A stretch of DNA of 64,000 bases from Aureimonas frigidaquae (GCF_001463905.1 NZ_BBWR01000017.1:152788-216787); one strand, 5' to 3'. Numbered from the stretch's first letter, positions 27,087 to 37,150 are shown. Program-made: numbers and translations. Notes: generated by a model from the letters alone, not told the origin.

Positions 27087-27173
27087 CGCATAACACCAAG
27101 ACCTGAAATCGAACTGCCATGACCTTGGGCCGCGCGCGGCCAGATGGCATGTTCCTGCATGGACGACAAGACA

Positions 27174-27620
27174 ATGAACGATCCTCGATTCGATGTGCCC
27201 TCGCGTATCCCGGCCCTCAACGGCCTCTATGCCGGCCTCTACACAGCGTCCGAAACGCTTTTGCGCGTGGTCTGCGGGCTGGCGCTCGTGACCCACGGTC
27301 TGCCGAAGATCATGAACCCCTTCGGTGCCGTCGGCATGGTGGAGGGGCTCGGCTTCTATCCCGGCGTTTTCTGGTCGCCGCTCCTGGCGCTGACGGAGTT
27401 CTTGGGCGGACTTCTGATCGCCATCGGCTTCCTGACCCGCCCGGCCGCCCTGGCCGCGACGATCGTCCTTCTCGTGACCGTATGGTTCCACTGGATCACG
27501 CAGGGGCAGGGCTATTCCGGCGCGGAAAAGTCCATCCTTTGGGCGGCCATCACGCTGTTCTTCGCCATTCGCGGGGCCAACCGGCACTCGGTCGACGCCG
27601 CCCTCGGACGCCAGTTCTGA
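27174..27620 (+). CDS. DoxX family membrane protein
   Basis: A 148-aa protein with four predicted membrane helices. The family features are LLRVVCGLALVTHGLPKIMNP near the start, ALTEFLGGLLIAIGFLTRPAALAA in the middle and a C-terminal helix before GANRHSVD. DoxX proteins are small inner-membrane proteins linked in some bacteria to redox stress; no substrate is known here. An in-frame ATG at 27159 is an alternative start; neither has a strong ribosome site. Confidence 0.8.
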   Translation: MNDPRFDVPSRIPALNGLYAGLYTASETLLRVVCGLALVTHGLPKIMNPFGAVGMVEGLGFYPGVFWSPLLALTEFLGGLLIAIGFLTRPAALAATIVLLVTVWFHWITQGQGYSGAEKSILWAAITLFFAIRGANRHSVDAALGRQF

Positions 27621-27652
27621 CGTAACTTTTCTTAGCCGGGAACCAATCCCGT

Positions 27653-27676
27653 CGGCGGCCCGTTCCGGGGCCGCCG
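27653..27676. terminator. GC-rich hairpin between DoxX and MFS genes
   Basis: A perfect 9-bp inverted repeat (CGGCGGCCC / GGGCCGCCG) with a six-base loop lies between the DoxX stop and the MFS ribosome site. There is no U-tract, so termination is possible but unproven. Confidence 0.35.
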
Positions 27677-27715
27677 AGATGCGATCCTCCCCAGCATCCG
27701 GACAAGGAGTTCCGG

Positions 27716-28939
27716 ATGTTGGCTTCGTCGAAACCGGCGCATCGCCGGCAATCACTCTATGCGCTTGCGGCCTTGAACCTGTTCCTGGCCGATGCGCGGG
27801 ACGGGCTCGGCCCGTTCCTCGACGGCTACCTGGCGACCAATGGCTGGACGCCGATGACGCTCGGCATCATCGCCACGATGGGCGGCCTCCTCGGCATGAT
27901 CGCCACGCCCCTGTTCGGCGCCTATGTCGATTCCTCGCACCACAAGCGCGCGCTGATCATCCTGCCCGTCATATTCGTGACTGCGGCTGCGCTCTGGGTG
28001 CTGGCCACGCCGGATAGCTACGCGGTCTTCGGCGGGCAGTCGCTGACAGCCATCGTGGGCGCGCTCGTCGCCCCGGCGCTGACGGGTTTAACGCTCGGCT
28101 TGGTGGGCCAGCAGGCGTTTCCGCACCAGATCGCGCGCAACGAGTTCTGGAACCATGTCGGCAACGTCCTGTCGCTGGCCGGCATCTACGCCGTCACCGT
28201 ACTTTATGGGATCACCGGGGTCGTCTTGCTGATGGCCGCGACGGCCGTGGCGGCCGTTCTGGCAACGCTGGCAATCCGCCCGGGCGATATCGATCACGAT
28301 GCTGCCCGGGGACTCGGCGCCGACGAGGGTGGGCCCCAGCCCTCCGGCTTGTCCATCCTGTTCCGCAGCCGGGGTCTGATCCTCCTGGCCGTGACGCTGA
28401 TGATCTTCCATTTCGGCAATGCGCCCATGTCCCGCCTGATCGCGCAGGACTTCTCCGTCCAGCTCGGCACCCCGTTCCGCACGACAGCCATCACCACCGG
28501 TGTGTCGCAACTGTCCATGATCGTCATGGCGTTGCTGGCCCCCTGGCTCATACGGCGGCACGGGCTGGCGTCGGTCTTCCTGATCGCGCTGATCGCCTTG
28601 CCGCTGCGCGGCGCCATCGCTGGCTTCTTCACCGGCTTCGAATCGATCTTTCCGGTCCAGATCCTCGACGGCGTCGGCGCGGGGCTCATCGGCATCGCCA
28701 CCCCGGTCGCTGCCGAACGCATCCTGTCTGGAACCGGACGGTTCAATGTGGGGCTTGCGGCGGTGATGACGATGCAGGGCATCGGCGCGTCATTGAGCAA
28801 CCTGGTGGCCGGTTGGCTCACCGGGCTCGGCGGCTATGGCCTGGCCTACTGGGTGCATGGCGGCGTGGCAGTCTTCGCGCTGATCCTCTTCATCACCCAG
28901 TCCCGCGTCATCGCCCCGGCCGAGCCGCGCACGACATAA
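27716..28939 (+). CDS. Major facilitator superfamily transporter
   Basis: A 407-aa inner-membrane transporter with about twelve hydrophobic segments and the usual two six-helix halves. The N-terminal YALAALNLFLADARDGLGPFLDGYL segment resembles MFS members sometimes annotated as nitrate/nitrite-like or sugar-efflux carriers. The loop after helix 2 reads FGAYVDSSHHKRAL, a loose match to the MFS G-x-x-x-D-x-x-x-x-[KR] motif. An AAGGAG lies 7 bases before the ATG. Substrate unknown. Confidence 0.8.
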   Translation: MLASSKPAHRRQSLYALAALNLFLADARDGLGPFLDGYLATNGWTPMTLGIIATMGGLLGMIATPLFGAYVDSSHHKRALIILPVIFVTAAALWVLATPDSYAVFGGQSLTAIVGALVAPALTGLTLGLVGQQAFPHQIARNEFWNHVGNVLSLAGIYAVTVLYGITGVVLLMAATAVAAVLATLAIRPGDIDHDAARGLGADEGGPQPSGLSILFRSRGLILLAVTLMIFHFGNAPMSRLIAQDFSVQLGTPFRTTAITTGVSQLSMIVMALLAPWLIRRHGLASVFLIALIALPLRGAIAGFFTGFESIFPVQILDGVGAGLIGIATPVAAERILSGTGRFNVGLAAVMTMQGIGASLSNLVAGWLTGLGGYGLAYWVHGGVAVFALILFITQSRVIAPAEPRTT

Positions 28940-29009
28940 CCATCAAGTCAGCGGATGCGGGAACCTGTCGCGCCCCGGCGCGCTTCCATCCCACAACAAG
29001 GAGGTACCC

Positions 29010-29168
29010 ATGTCCGATATCAATCCGCACAAGCCTGACGATACGCGGCCCCTTCCGGAAACGGGCGAGGGAGGCCGCTCCCCCACCTACGAGGACGGGA
29101 TCGAACTGGGCGAGGATGTCCCGGCCGATGCCGAAGACGCGCCGCGTCAGACGGAGGACCGGGCATGA
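29010..29168 (+). CDS. Small acidic hypothetical protein
   Basis: A 52-aa, strongly acidic protein (many D and E, no Cys, no hydrophobic core), probably disordered. AAGGAGG sits at ideal distance before the ATG, and the stop overlaps the next start (ATGA), so it is almost certainly translated. Function is unknown. Confidence 0.65.
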   Translation: MSDINPHKPDDTRPLPETGEGGRSPTYEDGIELGEDVPADAEDAPRQTEDRA

Positions 29169-29401
29169 CGGATGGTGCCCTGTCCGTCCTGACCTTCGCC
29201 GCCTACCACCAGCTTGCCAGCGGCGAGCGTGTCCGTGATGTCGTCCTTCGCGATGGCGCCGGGCATAGCGCCGATGCCGGCGGTGTCGAAGTCCTGCGCG
29301 AAGCCGGGCTTCTGACCGTCGAGGGCGATCGCGGCCGCCTGACGCAAGCCGGTGAAGAAGCTCTGGACCGGCTGGTCGAGGCCATTCGCGCCGCGGCCTG
29401 A
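29165..29401 (+). CDS. Small hypothetical protein, possible winged-helix fold
   Basis: A 78-aa protein coupled by ATGA overlap to the acidic protein before it. The segment GVEVLREAGLLTVEGDRGRLTQAGEEALDRLVE resembles the recognition helix and wing of a winged-helix domain, but there are no catalytic residues. The pair may be a protein and its acidic partner; this is inference only. Confidence 0.6.
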   Translation: MTDGALSVLTFAAYHQLASGERVRDVVLRDGAGHSADAGGVEVLREAGLLTVEGDRGRLTQAGEEALDRLVEAIRAAA

Positions 29402-29410
29402 GAATCGTCA

Positions 29411-29440
29411 AACAAAAAGGGCCGCCTCGATGGGCGGCCC
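29411..29440 (-). terminator. Rho-independent terminator of the outer-membrane protein gene
   Basis: Read on the minus strand, a perfect 8-bp stem (GGGCCGCC / GGCGGCCC) with a five-base loop is followed by TTTTTG. It lies 26 bp past the end of the porin-like gene at 29466-30254 and also separates it from the convergent gene ending at 29401. Confidence 0.85.
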
Positions 29441-29465
29441 TCGCTTGGCTGGAAGTTCCGAAGGC

Positions 29466-30254
29466 TCAGTTGAAGCGGTAGGAAATCTTGGCCGTGATCG
29501 TGTGGAAGTCGAAGTCGCTGGTGCCGGTGAAGTCGGTGAAGCCACCGACGCCGCCGCCGAAAGGCCCGGCCGAGAAGCGCGTCGTCGAATCGTCGTCACC
29601 GAGATTGGTGTAGAGATACTCGACGCCGAACGAGATGTTGTCCGTGGCCAGGAACTCCAGGCCGCCGCCGACCGTGTAGCCCCAGCGATCGCTGTCGTCC
29701 GGGAAGGCGACGGCGGTGGCAAAGGGGGCCGAGTTGGCTTCGAAGCGGTAGTTCACATCGCCATAGGCAACACCGCCGGTTGCATAGAGCAGGGTCTGCG
29801 GGGTGAGGAGGTAACCGCCGCGCAGGCGGCCCGTCGCCAGAAAGTCGAGGCTGCGCTCGGCCGTGTAGAAGGCCGGCGTGCTCGAGAAGGCGCTCTGGCG
29901 CTCACCGATATCGGTGGCGTTGATGTCGAGAATGGCACCGACGACCCAGTTGCCGACCTGGTAGTCGTAGCCGACATGACCGCCGCCGACGAAGCCGGAT
30001 TCGAAGCTCGACGTGTAGTTGGAGCCGAATGCACTGCCGGGGAAGGCGCCCGGGAAGCTCGGAATGATGCTGATATTGTCCGGGTTGGACGGGTTGAACC
30101 CGCCACCGGCCTGCGCACCGATATAGAAGCCGGTCCAGGACGGCGCCGTCATGGCCACGACGGGCGTGACGACGGTTTCCTCGAAGATGACATCCGCAGC
30201 CGCTGCCGGCAGGGTCGTTGCAGCAAGAAGCCCGAAGGCCGCCAGGTATTTCAT
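29466..30254 (-). CDS. Outer-membrane beta-barrel protein, Omp25/Omp31-like
   Basis: A 262-aa protein with a signal peptide (cleaved after PAAAA near residue 21) and an eight-strand small-barrel pattern: SWTGFYIGAQAGGGFN at the first strand, VGYDYQVGNWVVGA and GYLLTPQTLLYATGGVAYG repeats, and an aromatic C-terminus (ITAKISYRFN). This is the porin family typical of Rhizobiales outer membranes (Omp25/Omp31, heme-binding Hbp in Bartonella). The ATG at 30254 has GGAGGGG upstream; the frame opens further up without support. Confidence 0.9.
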   Translation of the reverse strand: MKYLAAFGLLAATTLPAAAADVIFEETVVTPVVAMTAPSWTGFYIGAQAGGGFNPSNPDNISIIPSFPGAFPGSAFGSNYTSSFESGFVGGGHVGYDYQVGNWVVGAILDINATDIGERQSAFSSTPAFYTAERSLDFLATGRLRGGYLLTPQTLLYATGGVAYGDVNYRFEANSAPFATAVAFPDDSDRWGYTVGGGLEFLATDNISFGVEYLYTNLGDDDSTTRFSAGPFGGGVGGFTDFTGTSDFDFHTITAKISYRFN

Positions 30255-30523
30255 GTATTCCCCTCCAATGGATGACCCCGAAGGGCAGGACGCCCGTCGG
30301 TGGTTCGAACGCATCGACGGGTCTTTTCGACAATGACGTCCAGCCTGCATGCATGTCAGGCCGGAATGTTAGCCGCATTACACATTTCATTGATCCAGCT
30401 TCGCGTCAGGAAGACTTGAAGTTGCAATCCCGCGCTCCCTCAGGAGTTGCGCCGGTTTCTCGTGGTTGAAGGCACGGCATCGGCGACTATGTGTCGCGCA
30501 ACGATCCCTTCGAGTGACATGCC

Positions 30524-32623
30524 GTGAACACCAATTCTGAACGCGCAAAAGCCGATGACGCGTCTTCCGAGCCGGAATCGTCCGTAGCCGCCGCGTCGAA
30601 GGATGCGCGTTACCGAGCCCTCTTCGAGGCGATCGATGACGGCTTCTGCATTATCGAGTTCGTCGATGGATCGCACGGGCCCTTAAGCGACTACATCCAT
30701 GTCGAGGCGAACAGTGGATATGAGCGCCATACCGGGATTGCCGACATTGTCGGAAAGTCCGTCTACGAAATCGCCCCGACCGAGGCGCAAGCCTGGGTGG
30801 ATCTTTACGGCAAGGTCCTGGCGACGGGTCAGCCGATCCGCTTCGAGCGCGATTTCGCCGATGTCGGCCGCTATATCGAGGTCGCCGCATCGCGCCTCGA
30901 GCCGGCGAGCCTGCGGCAGGTCTCTGTCCTGTTCCGCGACGTCACCGACCGCAAGCGCGCCGAAGAAACCCTCCGGGCAAGCGAAGCCGTTGCCCGTGAG
31001 AATATCCAGCGGGTGCAGCTCGCCTTGGCGGCCGGCGCCATCATCGGCACCTGGTTCTGGGACCTGCCGACCGACCGCTTCACCATCGATGCCGCCTTTG
31101 CAGAGGCGTTCGGCCTCGATCCGGCGCTTGGCCGCGAAGGCCTGAGCCTTGCCCAGGTGGTGGACACGGTCCATCCCGACGATCGCGAGGGCCTTGCCCG
31201 CGCCATCGAGGAGGCGATCGCCCGCGGCGGCCCCTATGCGCACCAGTATCGAACTCGCCGGGCCGATGGCAAATACTACTGGCTGGAGGCGAATGGCCGC
31301 GTTGAGCTGGCCGCCGATGGGACACCGCTGAGCTTTCCCGGCGTGCTGCTCGACGTGGAGGAGCGCCGAGCGGCCGTCGCCGAACGGCTGAAGGCGAACG
31401 ACATGCTGCGCCATCTGAACGAGACGCTGGAGCAGCGCGTCGCGGACAAGACGCGTGAGCTGATGGAGGCCGAGGAAGCGCTTCGCCAGTCCCAGAAGAT
31501 GGAGGCCGTCGGCCAGCTGACGGGCGGCCTGGCGCATGATTTCAACAATCTTCTGGCCGGCATTTCCGGCTCGCTCGATGTGGTGCGCACCCGCCTGCAG
31601 CAGGGCCGCATCGACGAGCTCGACCGCTACGTCATCGCCGCGCAAGGGGCCGCCAAGCGAGCGGCATCGTTGACGCATCGGCTTCTCGCCTTTTCGCGCC
31701 GGCAGACGCTGGACCCGAAGGCCACGGACATCAACCGGCTGGTCCACGATCTGGAAGATCTGATTCGCCGGACCGTCGGCCCCGGGATCACCGTCGAAAC
31801 GGTCGCAAAGGCGGGTCTGTGGCCGACTCTCGTGGATCCGAACCAGCTCGAAAACGCCCTTCTGAACCTGTGCATCAACGCGCGCGATGCCATGCCGCAT
31901 GGCGGCAGCATCACGATCGAGACGGCCAATCGCTGGCTGGACGATCGGACCGCGCGCGAACGCGACCTGCCGCCCGGCCAATATGTTTCCATGTGCGTGT
32001 CCGATACCGGCACCGGCATGACGCCGGCCGTGATCGAAAAGGCCTTCGATCCCTTCTTCACCACCAAGCCCATCGGTATGGGAACAGGCCTCGGCCTGTC
32101 CATGATCTATGGTTTCGTGCGCCAGTCGGGCGGCCAGGTTCGCATCTATTCGGAGGTGGGGCAGGGTGCGATGGTCTGCCTGTACCTGCCACGCCATCAT
32201 GCGAGCGTGGACGCGATCGACGAACCGGAGATCGCACCTCTCGTGCGATCGCTGGAAGAAAAGTCCGTCCTGGTGGTAGATGACGAGCCACTGGTGCGGA
32301 TGCTCATCGTCGATGCAGTGGAAGAGCTGGGCCTGACGGCGATGGAGGCGGGGGACGGGCCGCAGGCGCTCAGGATCCTGCAGTCGGATGCGCCCATCGA
32401 TCTTCTCATCACCGATGTCGGCCTGCCGAACGGCATGAACGGACGCCAGGTCGCCGATGCCGCGCGACAGTTGCGGCCGGGCCTCAAGGTGATGTTCGTG
32501 ACTGGCTATGCCGAGAACGCCGTCCTCAGCCACGGCCATCTGGAGCCCGGCATGCAGGTGGTGACGAAGCCCTTCGACATGCTGATCCTGTCCAACCGTA
32601 TCCAGGCGATGATCGGGGGCTGA
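30524..32623 (+). CDS. Hybrid sensor histidine kinase/response regulator with PAS domains
   Basis: A 699-aa soluble hybrid kinase. Two PAS-like sensor domains cover about residues 28-150 and 165-290, a short coiled coil follows, then the phosphoacceptor H338 in [15 protein letters not shown], an ATPase domain ([27 protein letters not shown]) and a C-terminal receiver domain ([13 protein letters not shown]631 in LLITDVGLP). No membrane helix is present, so it senses an internal signal. The start is GTG. It faces away from the porin gene across a 269-bp region in which I see no clear operator. Confidence 0.92.
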   Translation: MNTNSERAKADDASSEPESSVAAASKDARYRALFEAIDDGFCIIEFVDGSHGPLSDYIHVEANSGYERHTGIADIVGKSVYEIAPTEAQAWVDLYGKVLATGQPIRFERDFADVGRYIEVAASRLEPASLRQVSVLFRDVTDRKRAEETLRASEAVARENIQRVQLALAAGAIIGTWFWDLPTDRFTIDAAFAEAFGLDPALGREGLSLAQVVDTVHPDDREGLARAIEEAIARGGPYAHQYRTRRADGKYYWLEANGRVELAADGTPLSFPGVLLDVEERRAAVAERLKANDMLRHLNETLEQRVADKTRELMEAEEALRQSQKMEAVGQLTGGLAHDFNNLLAGISGSLDVVRTRLQQGRIDELDRYVIAAQGAAKRAASLTHRLLAFSRRQTLDPKATDINRLVHDLEDLIRRTVGPGITVETVAKAGLWPTLVDPNQLENALLNLCINARDAMPHGGSITIETANRWLDDRTARERDLPPGQYVSMCVSDTGTGMTPAVIEKAFDPFFTTKPIGMGTGLGLSMIYGFVRQSGGQVRIYSEVGQGAMVCLYLPRHHASVDAIDEPEIAPLVRSLEEKSVLVVDDEPLVRMLIVDAVEELGLTAMEAGDGPQALRILQSDAPIDLLITDVGLPNGMNGRQVADAARQLRPGLKVMFVTGYAENAVLSHGHLEPGMQVVTKPFDMLILSNRIQAMIGG

Positions 32624-32657
32624 CCGCCCGGTCCTGCGTATCTGAAAGAGGAACGTC

Positions 32658-33662
32658 ATGATTGAGGATCGCGGTGCGGAGGATGCGCTTCAGCCGATCG
32701 TCGAGGCCGTCGCCGACCATGTCCGCGAACGCGCGCCCGCCATCTACGAGGAAGCGGTGGCGGCTGCCGCGCAACGGGGCAAGCCGAAGCCGCGCAAGGG
32801 CGATTTCGAACGCTTCGGCATCGCCGTCCTGACGCGGCAGGGGAATATGCATGCGGCGGGCAATGCCGGCGTCGGCTTTCCCATCCAGTCCATCTCCAAA
32901 GTCTTTGCGCTCGAAGTCGCGCTGGAGGCGCTTGGGGACGCCATCTGGGAGCGGCTGGGCCGGGAGCCCTCAGGAGACCCGTTCAACTCCATCATCGATC
33001 TGGAGCGCGATCGCGGCATACCGCGCAACCCCTTCATCAACGCCGGCGCGCTTGTGGTCTGCGACATGCTCGTCGGTCTGAAGGGGAAGGCCGGGCCGAA
33101 CCGACATGTCGAACGTTTCATCGAGAGCATGCTGGACGGTGAGACCCTGAGCGTCGATGACGCGGTCATGGAGAGCGATCGCAGAGGCGGCTCGCTCAAC
33201 CGCTCCCTCCTGTTCATGACGGAGCATTTCGGCAACCTCAACCATCCTGTCGAGCGGGTGATGGACGCCTATGTACGCCAATGCGCCATCACGCTCGATT
33301 GCCGCGGGCTGGCGCGGGCAGGACGGTTTCTCATGCGTGACGATCCCAATGACGGCGACGGCATTACGCGCAAGGCCGCGCACCGCGCAAGGCGGGTCCT
33401 ATCCATCATGATGCTGTGCGGTCAGTATGACGGCTCGGGTGACTTCGCCTACCGTGTCGGGCTGCCGGCCAAATCAGGCGTTGGCGGCGGAATCCTGGCC
33501 ATCGCCCCACACCGCGCCTCGATCGCCGTATGGTCGCCGGCATTGGACCCGATGGGCAACAGCTGGCTCGGCACACTCGGCCTGGAGCGGCTGACGGCGC
33601 TGACGGACTGGTCGGTCTTCGGCGTATCACGGCATGGTCGCAAGAGTGGCGTTGGCGGTTAA
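32658..33662 (+). CDS. glsA: Glutaminase A
   Basis: A 334-aa serine-dependent glutaminase that hydrolyses glutamine to glutamate and ammonia. The catalytic pair is S78-x-x-K81 in QSISKVF; other landmarks are NPFINAGALVVCD, and KSGVGGGILA near the C-terminus. GLS can also support acid resistance. A ribosome site (AAAGAGGAA) precedes the ATG. It follows the hybrid kinase by 34 bp and may be cotranscribed. Confidence 0.93.
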   Translation: MIEDRGAEDALQPIVEAVADHVRERAPAIYEEAVAAAAQRGKPKPRKGDFERFGIAVLTRQGNMHAAGNAGVGFPIQSISKVFALEVALEALGDAIWERLGREPSGDPFNSIIDLERDRGIPRNPFINAGALVVCDMLVGLKGKAGPNRHVERFIESMLDGETLSVDDAVMESDRRGGSLNRSLLFMTEHFGNLNHPVERVMDAYVRQCAITLDCRGLARAGRFLMRDDPNDGDGITRKAAHRARRVLSIMMLCGQYDGSGDFAYRVGLPAKSGVGGGILAIAPHRASIAVWSPALDPMGNSWLGTLGLERLTALTDWSVFGVSRHGRKSGVGG

Positions 33663-33855
33663 GATACTTGCCTGGCTGTCTATTGCACGGGGAGCCTGAA
33701 CGCCAATCGGCCCTAGACTTCCGGTTGTGCGGGCGTGAGATGCGGTCGCCGACTTGAAGGTCTTGGGCTTGGCCTCATGCGGCACGCACTTTCGCACCCG
33801 AACCATTCCGGGGCAGCCGACCGATGCGTGCCCGACAGCCGGGACCACGCCATTC

Positions 33856-34227
33856 ATGCTCATCGATGCCGCCGACGCTGCGCAGATCTATTCCATCGGT
33901 TACGTCAGCCGCTTCGTGGGGGAGCCGGCGCCCGAGGCGCTGGACGACCTTCTGTCGCGCTCGGCCGCCTATAACAGCCGGGTAGGCATAACAGGCTGCG
34001 TCGGCATCCTTCGCAGCGATGTAATGCAGGTCCTCGAAGGCCCGCAGAGTGCGGTGGTCGATCTGTTCCGCAAGATACAGATCGACAAGCGGCACACGGA
34101 TATCGCGCAGACCTTCGCCCTGAATGTGCGGGCGCGTCACTTTGCGGATTGGTCGATGGTCAGCCTTCCCTTCGGCGTCGTCGTCGGGATGGTGGACCAG
34201 ATCCGGCGCGTGCACGAGCGGCCGTAA
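33856..34227 (+). CDS. BLUF-domain blue-light photoreceptor
   Basis: A 123-aa single-domain BLUF protein that would bind FAD and sense blue light. All key residues are present with the same spacing as in AppA: Tyr16 (GYVSRF), Asn40 (AYNSR), Gln58 (MQVLEG), Trp99 and Met101 (DWSM). The frame is open from 33754, but the domain begins close to ATG 33856, so that start is preferred. No effector domain is attached, so output must go through a partner. It converges on a LOV histidine kinase 22 bp away. Confidence 0.85.
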   Translation: MLIDAADAAQIYSIGYVSRFVGEPAPEALDDLLSRSAAYNSRVGITGCVGILRSDVMQVLEGPQSAVVDLFRKIQIDKRHTDIAQTFALNVRARHFADWSMVSLPFGVVVGMVDQIRRVHERP

Positions 34228-34249
34228 AGCCGCTTGCGGTCCCATTGTG

Positions 34250-35731
34250 TCAGGCTGGCTGCAACTCTGCCTGCGTCGCGGCGATGGGCGAGGTTGCCAC
34301 GAAGATGACACCATCGGCCTCGTAGGCGATCTCGACCGTCCCGCTGATTTCCTGCGACAGAACACGCTGGATCAACTGCGTGCCGAAACTCGTGCGCGCC
34401 GGGCGCTGCACCGTCGGGCCGTTCCGCTCCTGCCAGTTAAGACGCAATGTGGAGTTTGCCCCATCGTCGATGATGCGCCAGGACACTTCCACCGTCCCCT
34501 CCTGGTTGGACAAGGCGCCGTATTTGGTCGCATTCGTCGCAAGCTCATGGAGCGCCAGCGCGTAAGCCAGTATCTGCTGCGGTTCCAGGCGCAGGTCCGG
34601 CCCGTGGATGCGGAACCGCTGCGTATCCTCGATGCCGAAGGGCGCCAGCGTGCGCCGAACCAGATCGGCGATGGACGCGTCGCCGAAGTCCTCGCTGATC
34701 AAAAGGTCGTTGGCTGCCGACATGGCCTGGATCCTTGCGGCGAGGGTGGCCCCTGCCTCGTCGAGCGAGGTCGCGCGCCGGATCGTCTGCGCCACGATCG
34801 CCTGTAGTGAGGCCAGCATGTTCTTGATGCGGTGGCTCTGCTCGCGCGCCAGCAGCGCGCGCTGGCCCTGCGCACGGCGGCGATCCGTCACGTCCTGTGT
34901 CGTTCCGGTGATGAAAAGCGGCACGCCGTCGGCCCGATAGCTGGCATGTCCGCGGATCTGCACCCACCGCTCTTCGCCCGCCGGCGTATGAATCCGGTAC
35001 TCGACATCGAGCAGGCTGTGGTTGGCGATGGCGTCTTCGATGGATTGTATCTGCAGGGCCAGGTCTTCGGGGTGGATCGACGCCCGCAGCTCGTCCAGGG
35101 TGAGCGAGTCGTCCGGGCGGCGGCCGCAGATCGCCTTGCACTCGGCCGATGTGGTCAGCCGGCCGGTTTGCAGGTCGATGCTCCAGCTCCCGAGCCGGCC
35201 GGCTTCCAGCGCGAAGCGCAGGCGCTGCTCGCTCGCCTGAAGTTCGGCCGTACGGCGGACAAGCTCGGTCTCCAGCGTGTCCCGATCCCGCCGCAGGCGG
35301 TCCACATGTTCGCGTTCTTCGGTCACGTCGAACTGCGAGGCGAAGTAATAGGTCAACGCACCATCATCGCCGAAGACGGGAGATACGAGCAGCCGGTTCC
35401 AAAAGGTCGAACCGTCCTTGCGGTAATTGAGGAGCTCGAGCTCGATGGGCGAGCGCATCTCGATCGCGGCACGCAGGCGGGCGACTTCACCACGATTGGT
35501 GTCCGGCCCTTGCAGAAACCGGCAGTTGCGACCGATGATCTCATCACGGCTATAAAGGGTCAGCCGCGCGAATGCCGCGTTGGCAAAGACGATCGGGTTG
35601 TCCGGTTGGCGCGGATCGGTGATCAGCATCGGCATTCGCGTAGCGCGTACCGCCGACGAAAACGGATCAGGCCCGCCTCCGGAGCGTGTCAGCTCACGAA
35701 TGATCCGCGCTTCTTCCGTGAAGTCTGGCAA
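34250..35731 (-). CDS. LOV-domain blue-light sensor histidine kinase, HWE type
   Basis: A 493-aa soluble photoreceptor kinase. The LOV domain (about residues 25-140) has GRNCRFLQGPDT with the flavin-adduct Cys70 and the NYRKDGSTFWN strand. A second PAS domain follows (about 165-290), then the HWE/HisKA_2 kinase with phosphoacceptor H300 (QSHRIKNML), LHELATNATKYGAL and the WQER motif. This matches the LOV-HK layout of Brucella and other Rhizobiales, where light alters stress or virulence programmes through response regulators. No regulator gene is adjacent. Confidence 0.92.
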   Translation of the reverse strand: MPDFTEEARIIRELTRSGGGPDPFSSAVRATRMPMLITDPRQPDNPIVFANAAFARLTLYSRDEIIGRNCRFLQGPDTNRGEVARLRAAIEMRSPIELELLNYRKDGSTFWNRLLVSPVFGDDGALTYYFASQFDVTEEREHVDRLRRDRDTLETELVRRTAELQASEQRLRFALEAGRLGSWSIDLQTGRLTTSAECKAICGRRPDDSLTLDELRASIHPEDLALQIQSIEDAIANHSLLDVEYRIHTPAGEERWVQIRGHASYRADGVPLFITGTTQDVTDRRRAQGQRALLAREQSHRIKNMLASLQAIVAQTIRRATSLDEAGATLAARIQAMSAANDLLISEDFGDASIADLVRRTLAPFGIEDTQRFRIHGPDLRLEPQQILAYALALHELATNATKYGALSNQEGTVEVSWRIIDDGANSTLRLNWQERNGPTVQRPARTSFGTQLIQRVLSQEISGTVEIAYEADGVIFVATSPIAATQAELQPA

Positions 35732-35878
35732 GGCTGGCAGTTCCCGATGACGTGTGAACGCGGCTTTTCACTGGAGCAACGCGTTCGGCCGGGAACGGCA
35801 GAGGCGAAGAGCATGCATGCACGCATTAATAGCGTAACCGTTGCCCCTCGACCAGTCTTGCGTGTGCGGCCGCGACGA

Positions 35879-36994
35879 TCAGGCGTAGCTCGGCGTACCG
35901 CCGGCGTGGACCGTCTGTGAAGCGAGCGGCGCTGCCTCCGCCTTTTCCAGGAGGTCGAGGGTCCGCAGCATGTCATCGATGTCGACCTGGTAGCCGCCCG
36001 GCGCCGGCATGGCGAGCTGGATTCCGAAGCGCATGCCCGCCGCCCGGCAGTAGCCGACATTGGTGGCGGTGAACCGGTCTGCCGGGATGAAGGACAGAAT
36101 CGCCGTTCCCGGGTCAGCGGCCGTATAGATGTGGTTGAGGTGGCTGCCATCCATGCTGACGACGAGCCGTGCATGGCGCAGGCTCGCATGCAGCGCGGCG
36201 ACGCTGGTGTCCTGCAGGTCGACGATGGTGAAACCACGCCGTGACAGCGCATCGCTGACGGCCCCGTCATTGGCGACCAGCCGCGCGGCCCCTGTCGCGC
36301 CGCGGCGCAGATAGACGGCCTTCGGACCGGGTTTGTCGACAGGAATGGCGCGTCGCAGGAGATCCCGCATGCGCCGATAGCGCGCGCGCTTAGACGAACC
36401 CTGCCCGTGATCCTGATAGACGGTCAGAAGATCGACGCGAGCGGTCGGCGCCGTGACGGGGGAGAAGCCGAAGGCATCGCTATAGGCCGCGCAGTGGGAC
36501 CAGTCCGGCCGCTCGTCGAGGAACAGGCTGTCTTCCTGTTCCTTCATCAGGCCCGTGGCGCAGGCATCCTGCAACCAGTGGCCGAAGTAACGGCGTGACA
36601 CGGGGCTCATGCAATAGACGGCCCGCTCGATATGTGCGCCCTCACGCGTCGACATGAGCGGCGATGCCCGGGACACGATCCGGTTCGCGAAGCCCGGCGC
36701 GTCGTAGCCGGCCCGATGCACGATCGCATCGCGCAGCCGGTAGCGGATCACTGCGGCATGGGTCACGAGGCCCGGACGGCAGGCCTGCAGCTCCTCCTGC
36801 AGCGTGGCATGCCCTTCCACGCTCTTCTGCGCGCGCTCCAGTTGGCCTGCCAGATGGACGGCCGGCTGCGCACACCACTCGGATTCCTCCGGCTGCACCA
36901 CGGCAACCTCACAGGCCGCCGCCTCCAGGACCTGGCGCTGCCGGAGACGCTTGCGAAGGTAATTTTCCAGGGGAAGACGGTAATACACGGCCAC
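35879..36994 (-). CDS. Glycosyltransferase family 61 protein
   Basis: A 371-aa protein with the DUF563/GT61 pattern: a His-containing CMSPVSRRYFGHWLQD segment, PKAVYLRRGATGAARLVAN, and a C-terminal LRHARLVVSMDGSHLNHIYTA stretch typical of the nucleotide-sugar-binding half. Likely role is a surface glycan transferase. There is no polysaccharide operon around it. It is the last core gene before the island boundary. The 147 bp upstream of the LOV kinase start (35732-35878) hold nothing recognised. Confidence 0.72.
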   Translation of the reverse strand: MAVYYRLPLENYLRKRLRQRQVLEAAACEVAVVQPEESEWCAQPAVHLAGQLERAQKSVEGHATLQEELQACRPGLVTHAAVIRYRLRDAIVHRAGYDAPGFANRIVSRASPLMSTREGAHIERAVYCMSPVSRRYFGHWLQDACATGLMKEQEDSLFLDERPDWSHCAAYSDAFGFSPVTAPTARVDLLTVYQDHGQGSSKRARYRRMRDLLRRAIPVDKPGPKAVYLRRGATGAARLVANDGAVSDALSRRGFTIVDLQDTSVAALHASLRHARLVVSMDGSHLNHIYTAADPGTAILSFIPADRFTATNVGYCRAAGMRFGIQLAMPAPGGYQVDIDDMLRTLDLLEKAEAAPLASQTVHAGGTPSYA

Positions 36995-37102
36995 CTCCTT
37001 GTGGGGGCGCGTCGATCGGTTCGAAGGCAGGCTTACGATCCGATCACAGTTGCGTCAATTCACCCAACGTGCGCAGGCATCCCCCATTCGGGGGGAGGGA
37101 GC

Positions 37103-37150
37103 TTGGTGCCGGCTACAGGGATCGAACCCGTGACCCCCTGATTACAAATC
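37103..37150 (-). repeat. attL: 48-bp copy of the tRNA-Thr 3' end
   Basis: Identical over 48 bases to 58754-58801. It contains the 3' part of tRNA-Thr (T arm, acceptor strand and CCA) but no D arm or 5' acceptor strand, so it is an attachment-site remnant and not a working tRNA gene. Sequence diverges at once on both sides. Confidence 0.95.

Noticed and set aside
37103..37150. Possible second tRNA-Thr gene
   Set aside because: Only the 3' part is present; the D arm and 5' acceptor strand are missing, so it is an att remnant.
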